Positions 34,812 through 44,052 of a DNA stretch of 64,000 nt are shown in pieces. Source of the stretch: Tigheibacillus halophilus (GTDB lineage: Bacteria; Bacillota; Bacilli; Bacillales; Amphibacillaceae); assembly GCF_042683165.1 (NCBI RefSeq), contig NZ_JBHUIZ010000015.1, forward strand, positions 372,001 through 436,000, in the 5' to 3' direction. The notes beneath the pieces were generated by a model. The model had not been told where the DNA came from and did no database searches. It was given only the letters and a program-made list of their open reading frames with translations. Positions within the stretch are counted from its first letter, which is position 1. Every line of letters begins with the position of its first letter. The position numbers and the translations under genes were made by a program.

Positions 34812-35765
34812 ATGGATATTATCACGCTTGGAGAGACAATGGTTTTATTTACTCCAAATAAGGCTGGGATGTTGCGATATATGGATCAATATTCCGCACA
34901 AATAGGAGGATCGGAATCTAATGTAGCTATCGGGCTGACCAGACTAGGACACAAAGTGGGCTGGATAAGCAGGTTAGGTAGTGATGAATTTGGATATAAA
35001 ATTTTACAGTTCCTTCGTGGTGAAGGAGTAGATTTAAATGAAGTGAAATTCGATCATGAAAATCCTACAGGTATTTACTTTAAGGAAATGTTGAATAGCG
35101 AAGAGGTAAGGGTGCAGTATTTTAGAAAAAATTCCGCAGCTTCTTATATGAAGCCTGACGACCTTAACGAAGAATATATAGCTTCGGCAAAAATTTTGCA
35201 CATTTCAGGAATAACACCAGTACTTAGTAAAGGGTGTTATGAAACAATCTTAAAAGCGATAGAAATTGCCAAAAATAATGGTTTAAAAGTGGTTTTTGAT
35301 CCAAACCTACGAAAGACGCTGTGTTCTGAACAAAAGTCTAAAGATATTCTTTTAGAAATTAGCTCCTTGGCAGATATCGTTTTGCCAGGTAAAGGGGAAG
35401 GACAATTCTTAACAGGCGAAGCTAAACCTGAACGTATTGCGAATGCTTTACATGAGTATGGCTCTTCCGGTGTTGTTATTAAATTAGGTGAAGAGGGAGC
35501 ATATTTTTCTTTTGAAGGAAATGATGGCTATGTTCCAGCACATCCTGTAAAGCAGGTGGTCGATCCCGTAGGTGCTGGCGATGGGTTTGCAACAGGTGTG
35601 TTATCAGGACTTTTAGATGGGTTGAATATCAAAAGCGCAGTGAGGCGCGGAACAGTAATTGGAAGTTTGGTTACTATGGTTCAAGGCGATATCGAGGGAT
35701 TGCCTGACAGAAAGCGCTTAGAAGGTATTACAAATTATTTAAAACACGAGGATGTAGCCAGATAG
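34812..35765 (+). CDS. kdgK: 2-dehydro-3-deoxygluconate (KDG) kinase, PfkB family
   Basis: The 317-aa ribokinase-fold protein begins DIITLGETMVLFTP and has the PfkB signature GGSESNVAIGLTRLG (about 32-46) and the C-terminal DPVGAGDGFATGV with the catalytic Asp. These match KDG kinases. It phosphorylates 2-keto-3-deoxygluconate with ATP to KDPG, which the next gene's aldolase cleaves to pyruvate and glyceraldehyde 3-phosphate. GAGGAG lies before the ATG. The aldolase starts 11 nt after its stop. Confidence 0.9.
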   Translation: MDIITLGETMVLFTPNKAGMLRYMDQYSAQIGGSESNVAIGLTRLGHKVGWISRLGSDEFGYKILQFLRGEGVDLNEVKFDHENPTGIYFKEMLNSEEVRVQYFRKNSAASYMKPDDLNEEYIASAKILHISGITPVLSKGCYETILKAIEIAKNNGLKVVFDPNLRKTLCSEQKSKDILLEISSLADIVLPGKGEGQFLTGEAKPERIANALHEYGSSGVVIKLGEEGAYFSFEGNDGYVPAHPVKQVVDPVGAGDGFATGVLSGLLDGLNIKSAVRRGTVIGSLVTMVQGDIEGLPDRKRLEGITNYLKHEDVAR

Positions 35766-35776
35766 GAGGGATATGT

Positions 35777-36409
35777 ATGCAAGCTTTACAAGCAATAAAA
35801 GAGAATAAGTTGGTCGCAGTTATTCGGAATATGAAAGAAGATGACGCTATCCCAATTGGAGAAGCGTTATTAGAAGGTGGAGTTAAAATATTTGAGATTA
35901 CTGCCGAATCACCAGATTTTTTAACCTCCATTAAACGTATTAAAAAGAACTTTGGAGAGGAGGTTACTGTTGGCGCGGGGACAATCCTGGATCCTGAAAC
36001 TGCAAAATCCGCAATCCATGCAGGTTCTGAATTTATTTTTTCTCCGACGATCAATACAGAAACAATTAGATTAACTAAGCGTTATGGAGCTATTAGTATT
36101 CCTGGAGCAATGACCCCTACTGAAATTCTAACCGCTTATGAGCATGGGGCAGATTTAATAAAAGTATTCCCGGCAAATATTGTGGGGCCGGGATTTATAA
36201 AAGATGTTCATGGACCGCTGCCTCACATTCCGCTTATGCCGACAGGTGGGGTTGATTTGGGCAATATACAGGAATTTTTGAATCATGGAGCAATTGCGGT
36301 CGGTTTAGGGAGTTCGCTTGTCAATACGAAAGTCAATATTGATAAGGAAGAATTGAACCGTATCAGTGAAAGAGCAAAGCAGTTTGTAGAAAAGGCAAAT
36401 TACCTGTAG
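35777..36409 (+). CDS. kdgA: KDPG/KHG aldolase
   Basis: The 210-aa Eda-type TIM barrel carries the Schiff-base Lys in ADLIKVFPAN (about 128-137), the Glu-bearing IFEITAESP and the phosphate-binding TGGVDLGN. It cleaves KDPG to pyruvate and glyceraldehyde 3-phosphate. It overlaps no gene and follows kdgK closely, completing a two-step KDG pathway. No aldonate dehydratase is present in the cluster, so KDG must arise by another route. Confidence 0.9.
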   Translation: MQALQAIKENKLVAVIRNMKEDDAIPIGEALLEGGVKIFEITAESPDFLTSIKRIKKNFGEEVTVGAGTILDPETAKSAIHAGSEFIFSPTINTETIRLTKRYGAISIPGAMTPTEILTAYEHGADLIKVFPANIVGPGFIKDVHGPLPHIPLMPTGGVDLGNIQEFLNHGAIAVGLGSSLVNTKVNIDKEELNRISERAKQFVEKANYL

Positions 36410-36534
36410 TAAACAGGAATCTATTAGATCTCTGGGGGCAAAGTAGATTTGCAAACCTGATAATGTGATAGTGACAGAGATGAATATTAGCAAAGCAATT
36501 ATTAAAAATCTTATACAAAGGGGATTAGATAGCA

Positions 36535-37689
36535 ATGAATGCTTCATTAAAGCCAGCTAACATTTTTATAGAACCTTCTCAGAAGAGATTTAAAGATAAC
36601 TTTCGGCGTTGGCAAGGGATTCCGTCCATAGAAGTAACAGACAGTGGAAGAATATTTATTAACTTTTACTCGGGTCAAGATGCAGAAGTCGGTGGGAATG
36701 TCATGGTTCTGTGTATGAGTGATGATAATGGGAAGACCTTCCAGTCAGCTGTTACGGTGGTAGAACATCCTGACCAAGAATGCCGCATTTATGACCCGAA
36801 TTTATGGATGGACCCTTTTAAAAGATTGTGGATGACATGGACACAAACACGTGGATTTAACGATGGAAGAATGGGGGTATGGGTTGCGATTTGTGAAGAT
36901 CCTGATGCCGAAAAGCTTAAATGGTCTGAACCGAGAAGAATTGCGAATGGAATAATGATGAACAAACCAATTGTCACCTCAAAACAAGAATGGCTATTCC
37001 CATGCGCTATATGGAGCAACACAAGCGGAAGTACGCCAAGTGAAGACCATGGCTTGCATAATGAACAATTTTCCAATGTATATGCTTCGACAGATCATGG
37101 CAAAACCTTTCATTTAAGAGGCCATGCAGAAGTGCCGAACAGGCAATTTGATGAACATATGATTGTAGAGAAAGAAGATGGCGCGTTGTGGATGCTTGTG
37201 AGAACATTTGATGGAATCGGGGAAAGTTTTTCACAGGATGGTGGCAGAACCTGGTCCCCTGGCAGAAAAAGCCATATAGACGGTCCCTGTTCCCGTTTTC
37301 ATATTCGACGCTTAAAATCAGGAAGGCTGTTAATGATCAATCATCATAACTTTGAAGAAAGAATAGATGTGGACGATATTATGAATCAAGGTAACGTAAA
37401 AAAATGGAAAGGCAGAAGTCATTTGACTGCCTTGTTAAGTGAAGATGATGGCAAGACCTGGCCATACTCTTTATTACTTGATGAGAGAAATGAAGTCTCT
37501 TATCCAGATGCCACAGAGGCGTCTGACGGGTATCTTTACGTAACTTATGACAGAGAACGTGTAAAACAACGCGAAATTTTAATGGCACGTTTTACAGAAG
37601 AGGATATCCTTCAAGGAGAATGTACTTCTGAGAAATCAGTTTTTAAAAAGATTGTAAATAAAGCAACTGGACAGCCGGACATAGAGTGA
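36535..37689 (+). CDS. Cytosolic Asp-box beta-propeller protein (sialidase-superfamily fold)
   Basis: The 384-aa product has no signal peptide. Four Asp boxes (S-x-D-x-G-x-T-F/W) are visible: SDDNGKTF (62-69), STDHGKTF (185-192), SQDGGRTW (233-240) and SEDDGKTW (302-309), spaced as in six-bladed sialidase propellers. Where sialidases have FRIP, with a carboxylate-binding Arg, it reads WQGIP (26-30); SYPDATEASDGYLYVTYD (322-339) is another conserved-looking patch. True sialidase activity is doubtful. With KDG kinase and aldolase nearby, hydrolysis or lysis of a sugar-acid conjugate inside the cell is a reasonable guess. Last gene of the cluster, before a terminator. Confidence 0.75.
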   Translation: MNASLKPANIFIEPSQKRFKDNFRRWQGIPSIEVTDSGRIFINFYSGQDAEVGGNVMVLCMSDDNGKTFQSAVTVVEHPDQECRIYDPNLWMDPFKRLWMTWTQTRGFNDGRMGVWVAICEDPDAEKLKWSEPRRIANGIMMNKPIVTSKQEWLFPCAIWSNTSGSTPSEDHGLHNEQFSNVYASTDHGKTFHLRGHAEVPNRQFDEHMIVEKEDGALWMLVRTFDGIGESFSQDGGRTWSPGRKSHIDGPCSRFHIRRLKSGRLLMINHHNFEERIDVDDIMNQGNVKKWKGRSHLTALLSEDDGKTWPYSLLLDERNEVSYPDATEASDGYLYVTYDRERVKQREILMARFTEEDILQGECTSEKSVFKKIVNKATGQPDIE

Positions 37690-37738
37690 ATGGGTCTTTC
37701 TTGATCAATAAGCTTAATTTGTCAAACCCCTTAAATAA

Positions 37739-37774
37739 CCTGCAGCGTAATAAAAAATACGCTGCAGGCTATTT
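37739..37774 (+). terminator. Terminator of the ureide/KDG cluster
   Basis: CCTGCAGCGTA (37739-37749) and TACGCTGCAGG (37758-37768) form a perfect 11-bp stem; CTATTTTT follows. It lies 50 bp after the propeller gene. Confidence 0.85.
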
Positions 37775-37797
37775 TTAACAGAAAGAGCATGAACAGC

Positions 37798-38187
37798 TCA
37801 GTATTCTGATTTATAGGTTCCGTCTTGATAAACCTTGTAGATATCTACTGTACCTGTTCCGCCATTATTCTGCATTGATTTAGAGGTTAGTTTTATCTCA
37901 TAGTATGACCCTTTGTTATCTTTTTTCTGGCCACCCATGTCACTAAAAACGATATCTTCGTTTGTGTCCATATTTAGTTGGTGTCTAAGATATATTTTGG
38001 CTGCAGTTCCATTTTCAATCATCTTTTCCTTGGCGTTTATACTCACTTTATGAGGATTCGTGTGGAAAACGGTATCCGTTTTGGACATTGCATGCGCACC
38101 TGCCGGTGATAATGCACCCATCCCCACTACAGAACCAGTCAGCAGTGTAGCCACAACCGCCCTCGTAAAAGATTTTTTGGAAACCAT
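37798..38187 (-). CDS. Small secreted protein of unknown function
   Basis: The 129-aa product has a Sec signal peptide (SKKSF basic start, hydrophobic VVATLLTGSVVGMGAL, likely cleavage after AHA, about residue 33). The mature part is about 95 residues, hydrophilic, with many Lys and Asn, and ends in DIYKVYQDGTYKSEY. No domain is recognised. The gene is monocistronic and convergent with the KDG cluster. Confidence 0.7.
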   Translation of the reverse strand: MVSKKSFTRAVVATLLTGSVVGMGALSPAGAHAMSKTDTVFHTNPHKVSINAKEKMIENGTAAKIYLRHQLNMDTNEDIVFSDMGGQKKDNKGSYYEIKLTSKSMQNNGGTGTVDIYKVYQDGTYKSEY

Positions 38188-38437
38188 TATAATCTCCTTT
38201 CCTTTTTGTATTCCTCTTTATGAGGTGAGGTATTACTTATATACCCTGTGTTCTTGTCATAATAACTTTATATTCGTCAAAGTCTACATTTATATCTATT
38301 GAAAATGAATGCTCAGTATTCTGGAATTTATGTGCGCAGAATGGCAGAAGCTTAATGTATTCTGAACACGTAACATAGTCGGTCGAAACTGAATACGATA
38401 CAATGACTTTATTCTATGATTGTTGGAGGTATCCCAG

Positions 38438-39358
38438 ATGGCAATAAGCCCCCCGATGTTGCTACCCGGTGACACGATTGGTATCGTGACTTTGGGAAGC
38501 CCTCTTTCTGCCGATGAAATCAATGACAGGATTGACACAATAAAAGGTATGGGCTTTAAGGTAGTGGTTGGCCAGCATGCCTATGCCCAAAATGGCTTTC
38601 TTGCAGGTACGGCTCAAGAGCGTGCTTCAGATTTAATGGAAATGTTCGCAAATGATACTGTCAAAATGATCCTGCCGTCAAGAGGGGGCGTTGGAGTAGC
38701 TGGCATTCTTCCATATCTTGATTTAATGTTCATACAAAAACATCCGAAATTGATATCTGGATACAGTGATATTACAATACTGCTGAATGTGTTGGCACAA
38801 TACGCAAACCTGATTACGCTTCATAGTCTTATGCTAATTGATTTCAATACGGGGACCCCAGCATATAATTTTGACCAATTTTTTGCAGCTACTTCTGTTA
38901 TGACTGCGCAAAGGCAAATTCAAAATCCGCCCGGTATCCAACAAATAAGCAGGATTGCGGGAAATGTGACAGGACCAATGGTTGGTGGAAATCTTACATC
39001 GTTTGTTGATACACTTGGCACACCTTATGAAATCGATACAAAAGGTAAAATATTGCTGCTGGAAGATGTCCATGAAACAATGAATACAGTGTACAGATAT
39101 ATAATGGAGTTGCAGTTGGCTGGTAAACTGGACGACTGCATAGGTATTGTAATGGGCATGTGTACAGACTGCCTAAACTCCCATGGAGAGTCTTACGAAG
39201 ACCTGATCAATAATTTTATCGTTCCATTGAATAAACCATTGATGACCAATGTAGCGACAGGGCATGGCACCTTTAAAGCTGCACTGCCAATTGGCGCGAC
39301 AGTTAATTTGGATACAGTAAATAATGTATTGACTGTAATGGAAACCACCGTTAGTTAA
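38438..39358 (+). CDS. LD-carboxypeptidase (S66/MccF family)
   Basis: The 306-aa S66 peptidase-fold protein has LLPGDTIGIVTLGSPLS at the start, a nucleophile region SGYSDITILLN, the Glu in LLLEDVHETM and the His near GHGTFKAALP. LdcA removes terminal D-Ala from muropeptides; MccF relatives inactivate microcin C-like compounds. Nothing nearby decides between wall recycling and self-protection. The start is ATG 38438, behind TTGGAGGT; in-frame TTG codons just upstream overlap that ribosome site. Confidence 0.85.
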   Translation: MAISPPMLLPGDTIGIVTLGSPLSADEINDRIDTIKGMGFKVVVGQHAYAQNGFLAGTAQERASDLMEMFANDTVKMILPSRGGVGVAGILPYLDLMFIQKHPKLISGYSDITILLNVLAQYANLITLHSLMLIDFNTGTPAYNFDQFFAATSVMTAQRQIQNPPGIQQISRIAGNVTGPMVGGNLTSFVDTLGTPYEIDTKGKILLLEDVHETMNTVYRYIMELQLAGKLDDCIGIVMGMCTDCLNSHGESYEDLINNFIVPLNKPLMTNVATGHGTFKAALPIGATVNLDTVNNVLTVMETTVS

Positions 39359-39399
39359 TAGGTCTGGTACATTTTCCACTTTCGTTTTGGTAAAAGGGG

Positions 39400-40731
39400 T
39401 TAATGATGATTTTTATTTTGTTTGCGCCAATCCGAAATTTGGTTTAATCTTTCTTTGATTTTTACTTCTGAACCTTGCGTTGTCGGAAAGTAATATTCGT
39501 GTCCCTCTAAAGCATCAGGCAAGGTCTGCATGTCCGTTAATTTTTCATTTGTGTCATGGGCATATTGATATCCTTTTCCATAATTCAACTCTTTCATCAG
39601 TTTTGTTGGTGCATTACGTAACTGTAGGGGAACGGGTTCATTCATAGATCCATGAGCATCTTTTTTAGCTCTTGAATAGGCCGCATAAGCTGCATTCGAC
39701 TTTGGCGCCATTGCCAGATAAATGACGGCTTGTGTAAGATGCACATCGCATTCCGGCATGCCTAGAAATTGGCAGGATTGAAATACAGCAACTGCTATTT
39801 CGAGAGCTCTGTTATCTGCCAGACCAATATCTTCGCTTGCAAACCTGACTAGTCTTCTTGCAATATACAAGGGATCTTCTCCGGATTCCAGCATTCGGGA
39901 CAACCAGTAAATCGACGCGTTCACATCACTATTTCGCATCGATTTATGCAATGCAGATATGATGTTATAATGTTCCTCTCCACTCTTGTCGTATAATAGT
40001 GATTTCCTTTGAATGATTTGGGTTAAATCTTCTTTACTAATTGAAATGGACTCATCCTGTTTTTTTCCATTTAATACCGCCATTTCTAGCGTATTTAAGG
40101 CAATTCTGCCATCACCATCAGAAAACGCAGCTATTGCTTCCAGCACCCCAGGCCCCAATTGAATATCTTGATCCCCTAGGCCTTTTGGGTCAGCAATTGC
40201 TTTTTGCAATAATTCAACGATGTCGTTATTTGATAAAGGATATAGCACAAAAACCTTACTGCGTGACAACAAAGCTGCATTTACTTCAAAGGATGGATTC
40301 TCAGTGGTTGCGCCGATAAGGATGATACTTCCATCCTCGACATAGGGTAAAAAGGCATCCTGCTGTGCCTTGTTGAACCGATGAATTTCATCAATAAATA
40401 GTATGTATTGATCACCTGATTCTCTGTTTTCCTCAGCCTCTTTCATCACCTTGCGAATATCCTTAATACCAGTCGAGACGGCACTAAAAGGAATGAATGT
40501 TGATTTTGTATGATTCGCAATGATTCTGGCCAGCGTCGTTTTCCCGACGCCTGGAGGGCCCCAGAAAATAATTGACGTGACTTGATCATTTTCAATCATT
40601 TCTCGTAGAACCTTTCCTTTGCCCAATAAGTGCTTCTGCCCAACAAAATCTTTTAAATATTGGGGACGAACCCTGTTAGCTAAAGGCCGGTGTTTATCAT
40701 TTTCATTTTCAAATAAACTGCCTTGTTTCAA
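39400..40731 (-). CDS. rarA: Replication-associated recombination protein A
   Basis: This 443-aa AAA+ ATPase of the RarA/MgsA (YrvN) family has Walker A GPPGVGKTTLARI, Walker B ILFIDEIHRF and sensor 1 IGATTENPSF; the C-terminal half holds the MgsA oligomerisation region. RarA acts at stalled replication forks. The start is TTG 40731, 5 nt after AGGAGGAAA; a longer TTG-started frame lacks a ribosome site. This is the clearest housekeeping gene of the window and lies amid catabolic modules. Confidence 0.95.
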   Translation of the reverse strand: MKQGSLFENENDKHRPLANRVRPQYLKDFVGQKHLLGKGKVLREMIENDQVTSIIFWGPPGVGKTTLARIIANHTKSTFIPFSAVSTGIKDIRKVMKEAEENRESGDQYILFIDEIHRFNKAQQDAFLPYVEDGSIILIGATTENPSFEVNAALLSRSKVFVLYPLSNNDIVELLQKAIADPKGLGDQDIQLGPGVLEAIAAFSDGDGRIALNTLEMAVLNGKKQDESISISKEDLTQIIQRKSLLYDKSGEEHYNIISALHKSMRNSDVNASIYWLSRMLESGEDPLYIARRLVRFASEDIGLADNRALEIAVAVFQSCQFLGMPECDVHLTQAVIYLAMAPKSNAAYAAYSRAKKDAHGSMNEPVPLQLRNAPTKLMKELNYGKGYQYAHDTNEKLTDMQTLPDALEGHEYYFPTTQGSEVKIKERLNQISDWRKQNKNHH

Positions 40732-41353
40732 GGTGTTTCCTCCTAACCTGCTCTTTTTATGTTCGAATTTCAATGGGGGTTAAAGAAAAATATATTACAA
40801 TCATATATTTCCACATGGAGCCAGCTACTAAACGGATATGGGCGTTAATGTTAACTTTTACTTGGTGGAGCGTAAGCACGGTCATCATAACGCTAAAAAA
40901 GGGTACAGCTTGCCACATTTAACCATGGGGATATGAAGGAAGGCAATTAGTATGTGAAACTTGAAAAAGTTCCTGGAGTTGCCAGCCCGCACTGCCTATT
41001 ATGCTTTTTTTAAAGTTCGGAGATATATTAAAAGATATAGCGACTGCGGTGTATGAGTCGATTGGTGAATAAGATGTATTATTGATAAAAAATAAGGGGA
41101 AAGCCGGCACCTGTGCTTCCCTTCAGTTTCTTATCAGATTAGATACTAATCATCTGAAACAATTGAAATTTTTATAGAGACGATAATCCGCTAAAAACCG
41201 ACTCGTTTTCAGAAGATTATTTGTGTACCTAAAAAAACAATCTATTCTCAGCTTATGCCAATCGTTGTATGTTTTTTTAATAATAGTCCCGCAGTACTTC
41301 AAATTTTAAAAACAATGATAAAAGGTGACATTTAAAGCTTCATGTAACAATAA
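40732..41353. other. Gene-poor stretch with short open frames
   Basis: About 620 bp separate rarA and the LysR gene. ATG 40815-40922 (+) opens a 35-codon hydrophobic frame starting MEPATKRIW, without a ribosome site. A further short frame near 41000-41072 ends FGDILKDIATAVYESIGE. They look like eroded coding sequence, but I cannot link them to a family. No RNA gene is recognised. Confidence 0.35.
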
Positions 41354-42223
41354 TCAGTATACAGTTGAATGATAGTTCTTAAAAAAATCGAAAAAAGCTT
41401 TAACGGGTGCGAACTGCATGGCACTATCCCTACTATAAATCCATGTTTTTCTTTCAACTTGTTTTCCATTGCTGTAGAGAAGGGGTTCGACAAATAGTTT
41501 CTTTTCGTTTTGTAAACATATGCCGGGAAGTATGGCATAACCTAGGCCTATCTTTACCATTTCCTTGCATGTTTCGAGGTTATCAACAGCCATTGTAATG
41601 TTGCTTCGGGCATTAAATGTCTCTGTCCACCAATTGTCAATGAGATCCTTTAGGGAAGAATCTGTTTTATAGTATATTCGATTAAGTACGGGAAGCTCGT
41701 CAATGTTTATTTTATAATTAGATGCAATAAGTAAAGGTTCTGTTTTTAATAACATCTTTCTTTCTATCCAGTGGTGTTTTCCTCGAGTGATGGCTATGTG
41801 CACGTCCGATGATTCTAATGAAGGTTCAATTTCCGAACTAAAGCCGGTAATAACGTTAACCTCTACGTCTGGATAACAATTTAAAAAATCCCTTAGCATT
41901 TTGGGCAGCATATATCTCCCAATAGTGGAGGATACCCCGAGTTTTAAGGTGCCTTTGACTTCTTTGTCCATTGATTGAATGGTTTCTTTTGTTCCTTGCA
42001 ATTCACTCATCATTCTTTTTGCAAACTTTACAAGAAAATCTCCTTGAGGAGTGAAATACAATCCTTTACGGTTACGGATAAAAAGTTTACTCTTGAATTC
42101 TTCTTCCAGTTTGTTAATGCGGTAGGATAAGGCTGGTTGAGAAATAAACAAGCGCTCCGCGGTTTTGGTAATATTATGTTCTTCGTTTAAAGTGACCAGT
42201 AATAACCAATCTTTTTCATTCAT
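41354..42223 (-). CDS. LysR-family regulator divergent from the TRAP operon
   Basis: The 289-aa LTTR has an N-terminal winged HTH (NITKTAERLFISQPALSYRI, about 17-36) and a type 2 periplasmic-binding-like effector domain (from LKLGVSSTIGRYMLP). Divergent placement, with 148 bp of AT-rich DNA to the TRAP solute-binding gene, is the standard LTTR arrangement. In Salmonella, the tricarballylate operon is likewise controlled by a LysR protein, TcuR. A role as activator of the TRAP-TcuA operon is therefore likely (inference). Confidence 0.9.
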   Translation of the reverse strand: MNEKDWLLLVTLNEEHNITKTAERLFISQPALSYRINKLEEEFKSKLFIRNRKGLYFTPQGDFLVKFAKRMMSELQGTKETIQSMDKEVKGTLKLGVSSTIGRYMLPKMLRDFLNCYPDVEVNVITGFSSEIEPSLESSDVHIAITRGKHHWIERKMLLKTEPLLIASNYKINIDELPVLNRIYYKTDSSLKDLIDNWWTETFNARSNITMAVDNLETCKEMVKIGLGYAILPGICLQNEKKLFVEPLLYSNGKQVERKTWIYSRDSAMQFAPVKAFFDFFKNYHSTVY

Positions 42224-42340
42224 TTTTACCCTCCAAATAAAATATTTTTATGATTCTTAATAAAAATTATATATTTGATTTATCTAAATGTATATTATAG
42301 TCTATTAATAAAATATCATTTGATTATTCAAAAATTAATT

Positions 42341-42355
42341 TTGGATGCGTTTACA
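42341..42355 (+). promoter_or_regulatory. CcpA (cre)-like site before dctP
   Basis: TTGGATGCGTTTACA fits the relaxed cre pattern WTGNAANCGNWNNCW with one mismatch. It ends 5 nt before the ribosome site of the TRAP solute-binding gene, where binding would block transcription. Confidence 0.4.
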
Positions 42356-42371
42356 TTAAAGGAGGATGGAA

Positions 42372-43409
42372 ATGAAAAAGGGAAAAAGTAGTACATTACT
42401 GGCGGCGATGTGTTTGTTTGTATTATCACTTATAATTTCGGGGTGTGGTAAAAATACTGCTTCCACGGAAGCCAGTTCCAATGGATATCCGAAGATGACA
42501 ATCAAATTTGCTCATGTGGTTGCAGAAGATGATCCAAAAGGGCAAATGGCAGAAAAGTTTAAAGAAGTTGTAGAAGATAAAAGTGATGGAAATATCACTG
42601 TAAAAGTTTATCCTAATGGCCAGCTTTATGGGGATGATAATGAACTTCAGGCGCTGCAGTCAAATAATGTACAAATTATTGCACCGCAAACAACCAAACT
42701 GGCTGGTTTTGATGAATCAATGGAACTGTTTGACATTCCATTCTTATTCAAGGATGAGGATAATCTGTATGAGTTTGAGGATAGTGAAATTGGTAAGGAT
42801 TTATTAAAAAAGTTAGAAGGCGATGGAATAAAGGGCTTAGCTTTTTGGCCTAATGGTTTCAAACACATTACAAACAGCGAACGTGAAATAAAAGAACCTA
42901 GTGATCTTAAGGGACTTAAAATTCGTACGCATGGTGGAGAGATATTGAATGATTCATATAAACAGTTTGGAGCAGCTTCTACTAAGATTGCATTTAATGA
43001 TGTTTATCAGGCTTTACAGTTAGGAACAATAGATGGTCAAGAAAATAACCTTACGAATATTAAATCACAAAGTTATGACGAAGTGCAGGGCTATCTGTCA
43101 CTTACCAATCATACAAGAACTGAATATGGATTGGTTGCAAATAAGGGTTGGTGGGACGATTTGAATGACCAGACCAAAAAGTTGTTAAGCGACGCTGTAG
43201 ATGAGGCTACCAAAAAGGGAAGGGAATTGGCTAAAAAAGAATCAGAAGAAGCACTTAAAGAAATTGAAGCAGCGGGAAAAATGAAAGTACACAAAATGAC
43301 TGAAGAGGAACATGATAAATTTGTTCAAATTTTACAACCAGTGATTGATAAATGGAGTAAGAAAATGGATCCAGAAATCATTGAAAATATTTTAGATATG
43401 CAAAAATAA
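42372..43409 (+). CDS. TRAP transporter solute-binding lipoprotein (DctP)
   Basis: The 345-aa product has a lipoprotein signal (hydrophobic core, then IISGC lipobox, about residue 24), suited to a Gram-positive TRAP receptor anchored to the membrane. The mature part has DctP motifs: ITVKVYPNGQLYGDD, LKGLKIRTHG and the C-terminal helix region. The start is ATG 42372; ATG 42366 overlaps the GGAGG. Followed by the DctQ and DctM genes after a stem-loop. Ligand unknown; the downstream enzymes suggest a tricarboxylate. Confidence 0.9.
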   Translation: MKKGKSSTLLAAMCLFVLSLIISGCGKNTASTEASSNGYPKMTIKFAHVVAEDDPKGQMAEKFKEVVEDKSDGNITVKVYPNGQLYGDDNELQALQSNNVQIIAPQTTKLAGFDESMELFDIPFLFKDEDNLYEFEDSEIGKDLLKKLEGDGIKGLAFWPNGFKHITNSEREIKEPSDLKGLKIRTHGGEILNDSYKQFGAASTKIAFNDVYQALQLGTIDGQENNLTNIKSQSYDEVQGYLSLTNHTRTEYGLVANKGWWDDLNDQTKKLLSDAVDEATKKGRELAKKESEEALKEIEAAGKMKVHKMTEEEHDKFVQILQPVIDKWSKKMDPEIIENILDMQK

Positions 43410-43445
43410 GTGACGCAAAAGAGCTTCATGTTTGAGAGATATAAA

Positions 43446-43497
43446 TGAGAGGCGATGTACTAAAGGTTATAGTAGAAATTAGTCATGTCGCTTCTCA
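43446..43497 (+). other. Intergenic stem-loop between dctP and dctQ
   Basis: TGAGAGGCGA (43446-43455) pairs with TCGCTTCTCA (43488-43497), 10 bp with one G-U, around a long loop. No T-tract follows. Such stems often stabilise the binding-protein mRNA so that it exceeds the permease mRNA (inference). Confidence 0.45.
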
Positions 43498-43527
43498 CTA
43501 TTAACTCAGAGAAAGAAGGTCGATAAG

Positions 43528-44052
43528 ATGAGAATAGCATGGAAAATATTTGGCTGGTTTGAGGATATATCAACTATATTATGCTTTGTAATGGGTATGG
43601 GCTTGATGCTATATGAAGTTATTATGCGTTATATTTTCAGCAACCCAACTACTTGGATAAATGAAATTTCCACAAGTCTTGTAGTATGGGGGGTTTTTTT
43701 AGGACTCTCCCTTGCGTTGCGGGATGAACATCACGTCAGCGCAGATATTTTATATGCAGTTTTACCTGTAAAATTGCGTAGATTACTGGATTACTTTGCG
43801 AACACAGTTGGAATTATATTCTGCGCTTTCTTTGTTTATTATTCCACTTCCTTGGTCTATAGTTTATTGAACTCAAGACAGATTTCAATTGAAACTGGAC
43901 TTCCAATGTGGATTTTTGTAGCAATTTTACCGTTATCAGGTACTCTGTTCGGAATTCGTTTCATCGAGAGGATATGGATCACATATCGATCAGATTATAA
44001 AAGCGGCGGGAATAATAATGATTCTGTTGAGGTGGAAGAAAAATGTATATGA
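43528..44052 (+). CDS. TRAP transporter small permease (DctQ)
   Basis: The 174-aa product has four predicted transmembrane helices and the DctQ patterns (TTWINEISTSLVVWGVFLG and the LRDEHHVSADI loop). It pairs with DctM to form the membrane complex. AGAAAGAAGG precedes the ATG. Its 3' end overlaps the DctM start by 10 nt, indicating translational coupling. Confidence 0.9.
   Translation: MRIAWKIFGWFEDISTILCFVMGMGLMLYEVIMRYIFSNPTTWINEISTSLVVWGVFLGLSLALRDEHHVSADILYAVLPVKLRRLLDYFANTVGIIFCAFFVYYSTSLVYSLLNSRQISIETGLPMWIFVAILPLSGTLFGIRFIERIWITYRSDYKSGGNNNDSVEVEEKCI

Noticed and set aside
36535..37689. Calling the propeller protein a sialidase
   Set aside because: It has Asp boxes only; the FRIP arginine is absent and there is no export signal or sialic acid catabolic gene nearby.
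40815..40922. 35-codon hydrophobic frame after rarA
   Set aside because: No ribosome site and no recognised family; noted in the gene-poor stretch but not called as a gene.
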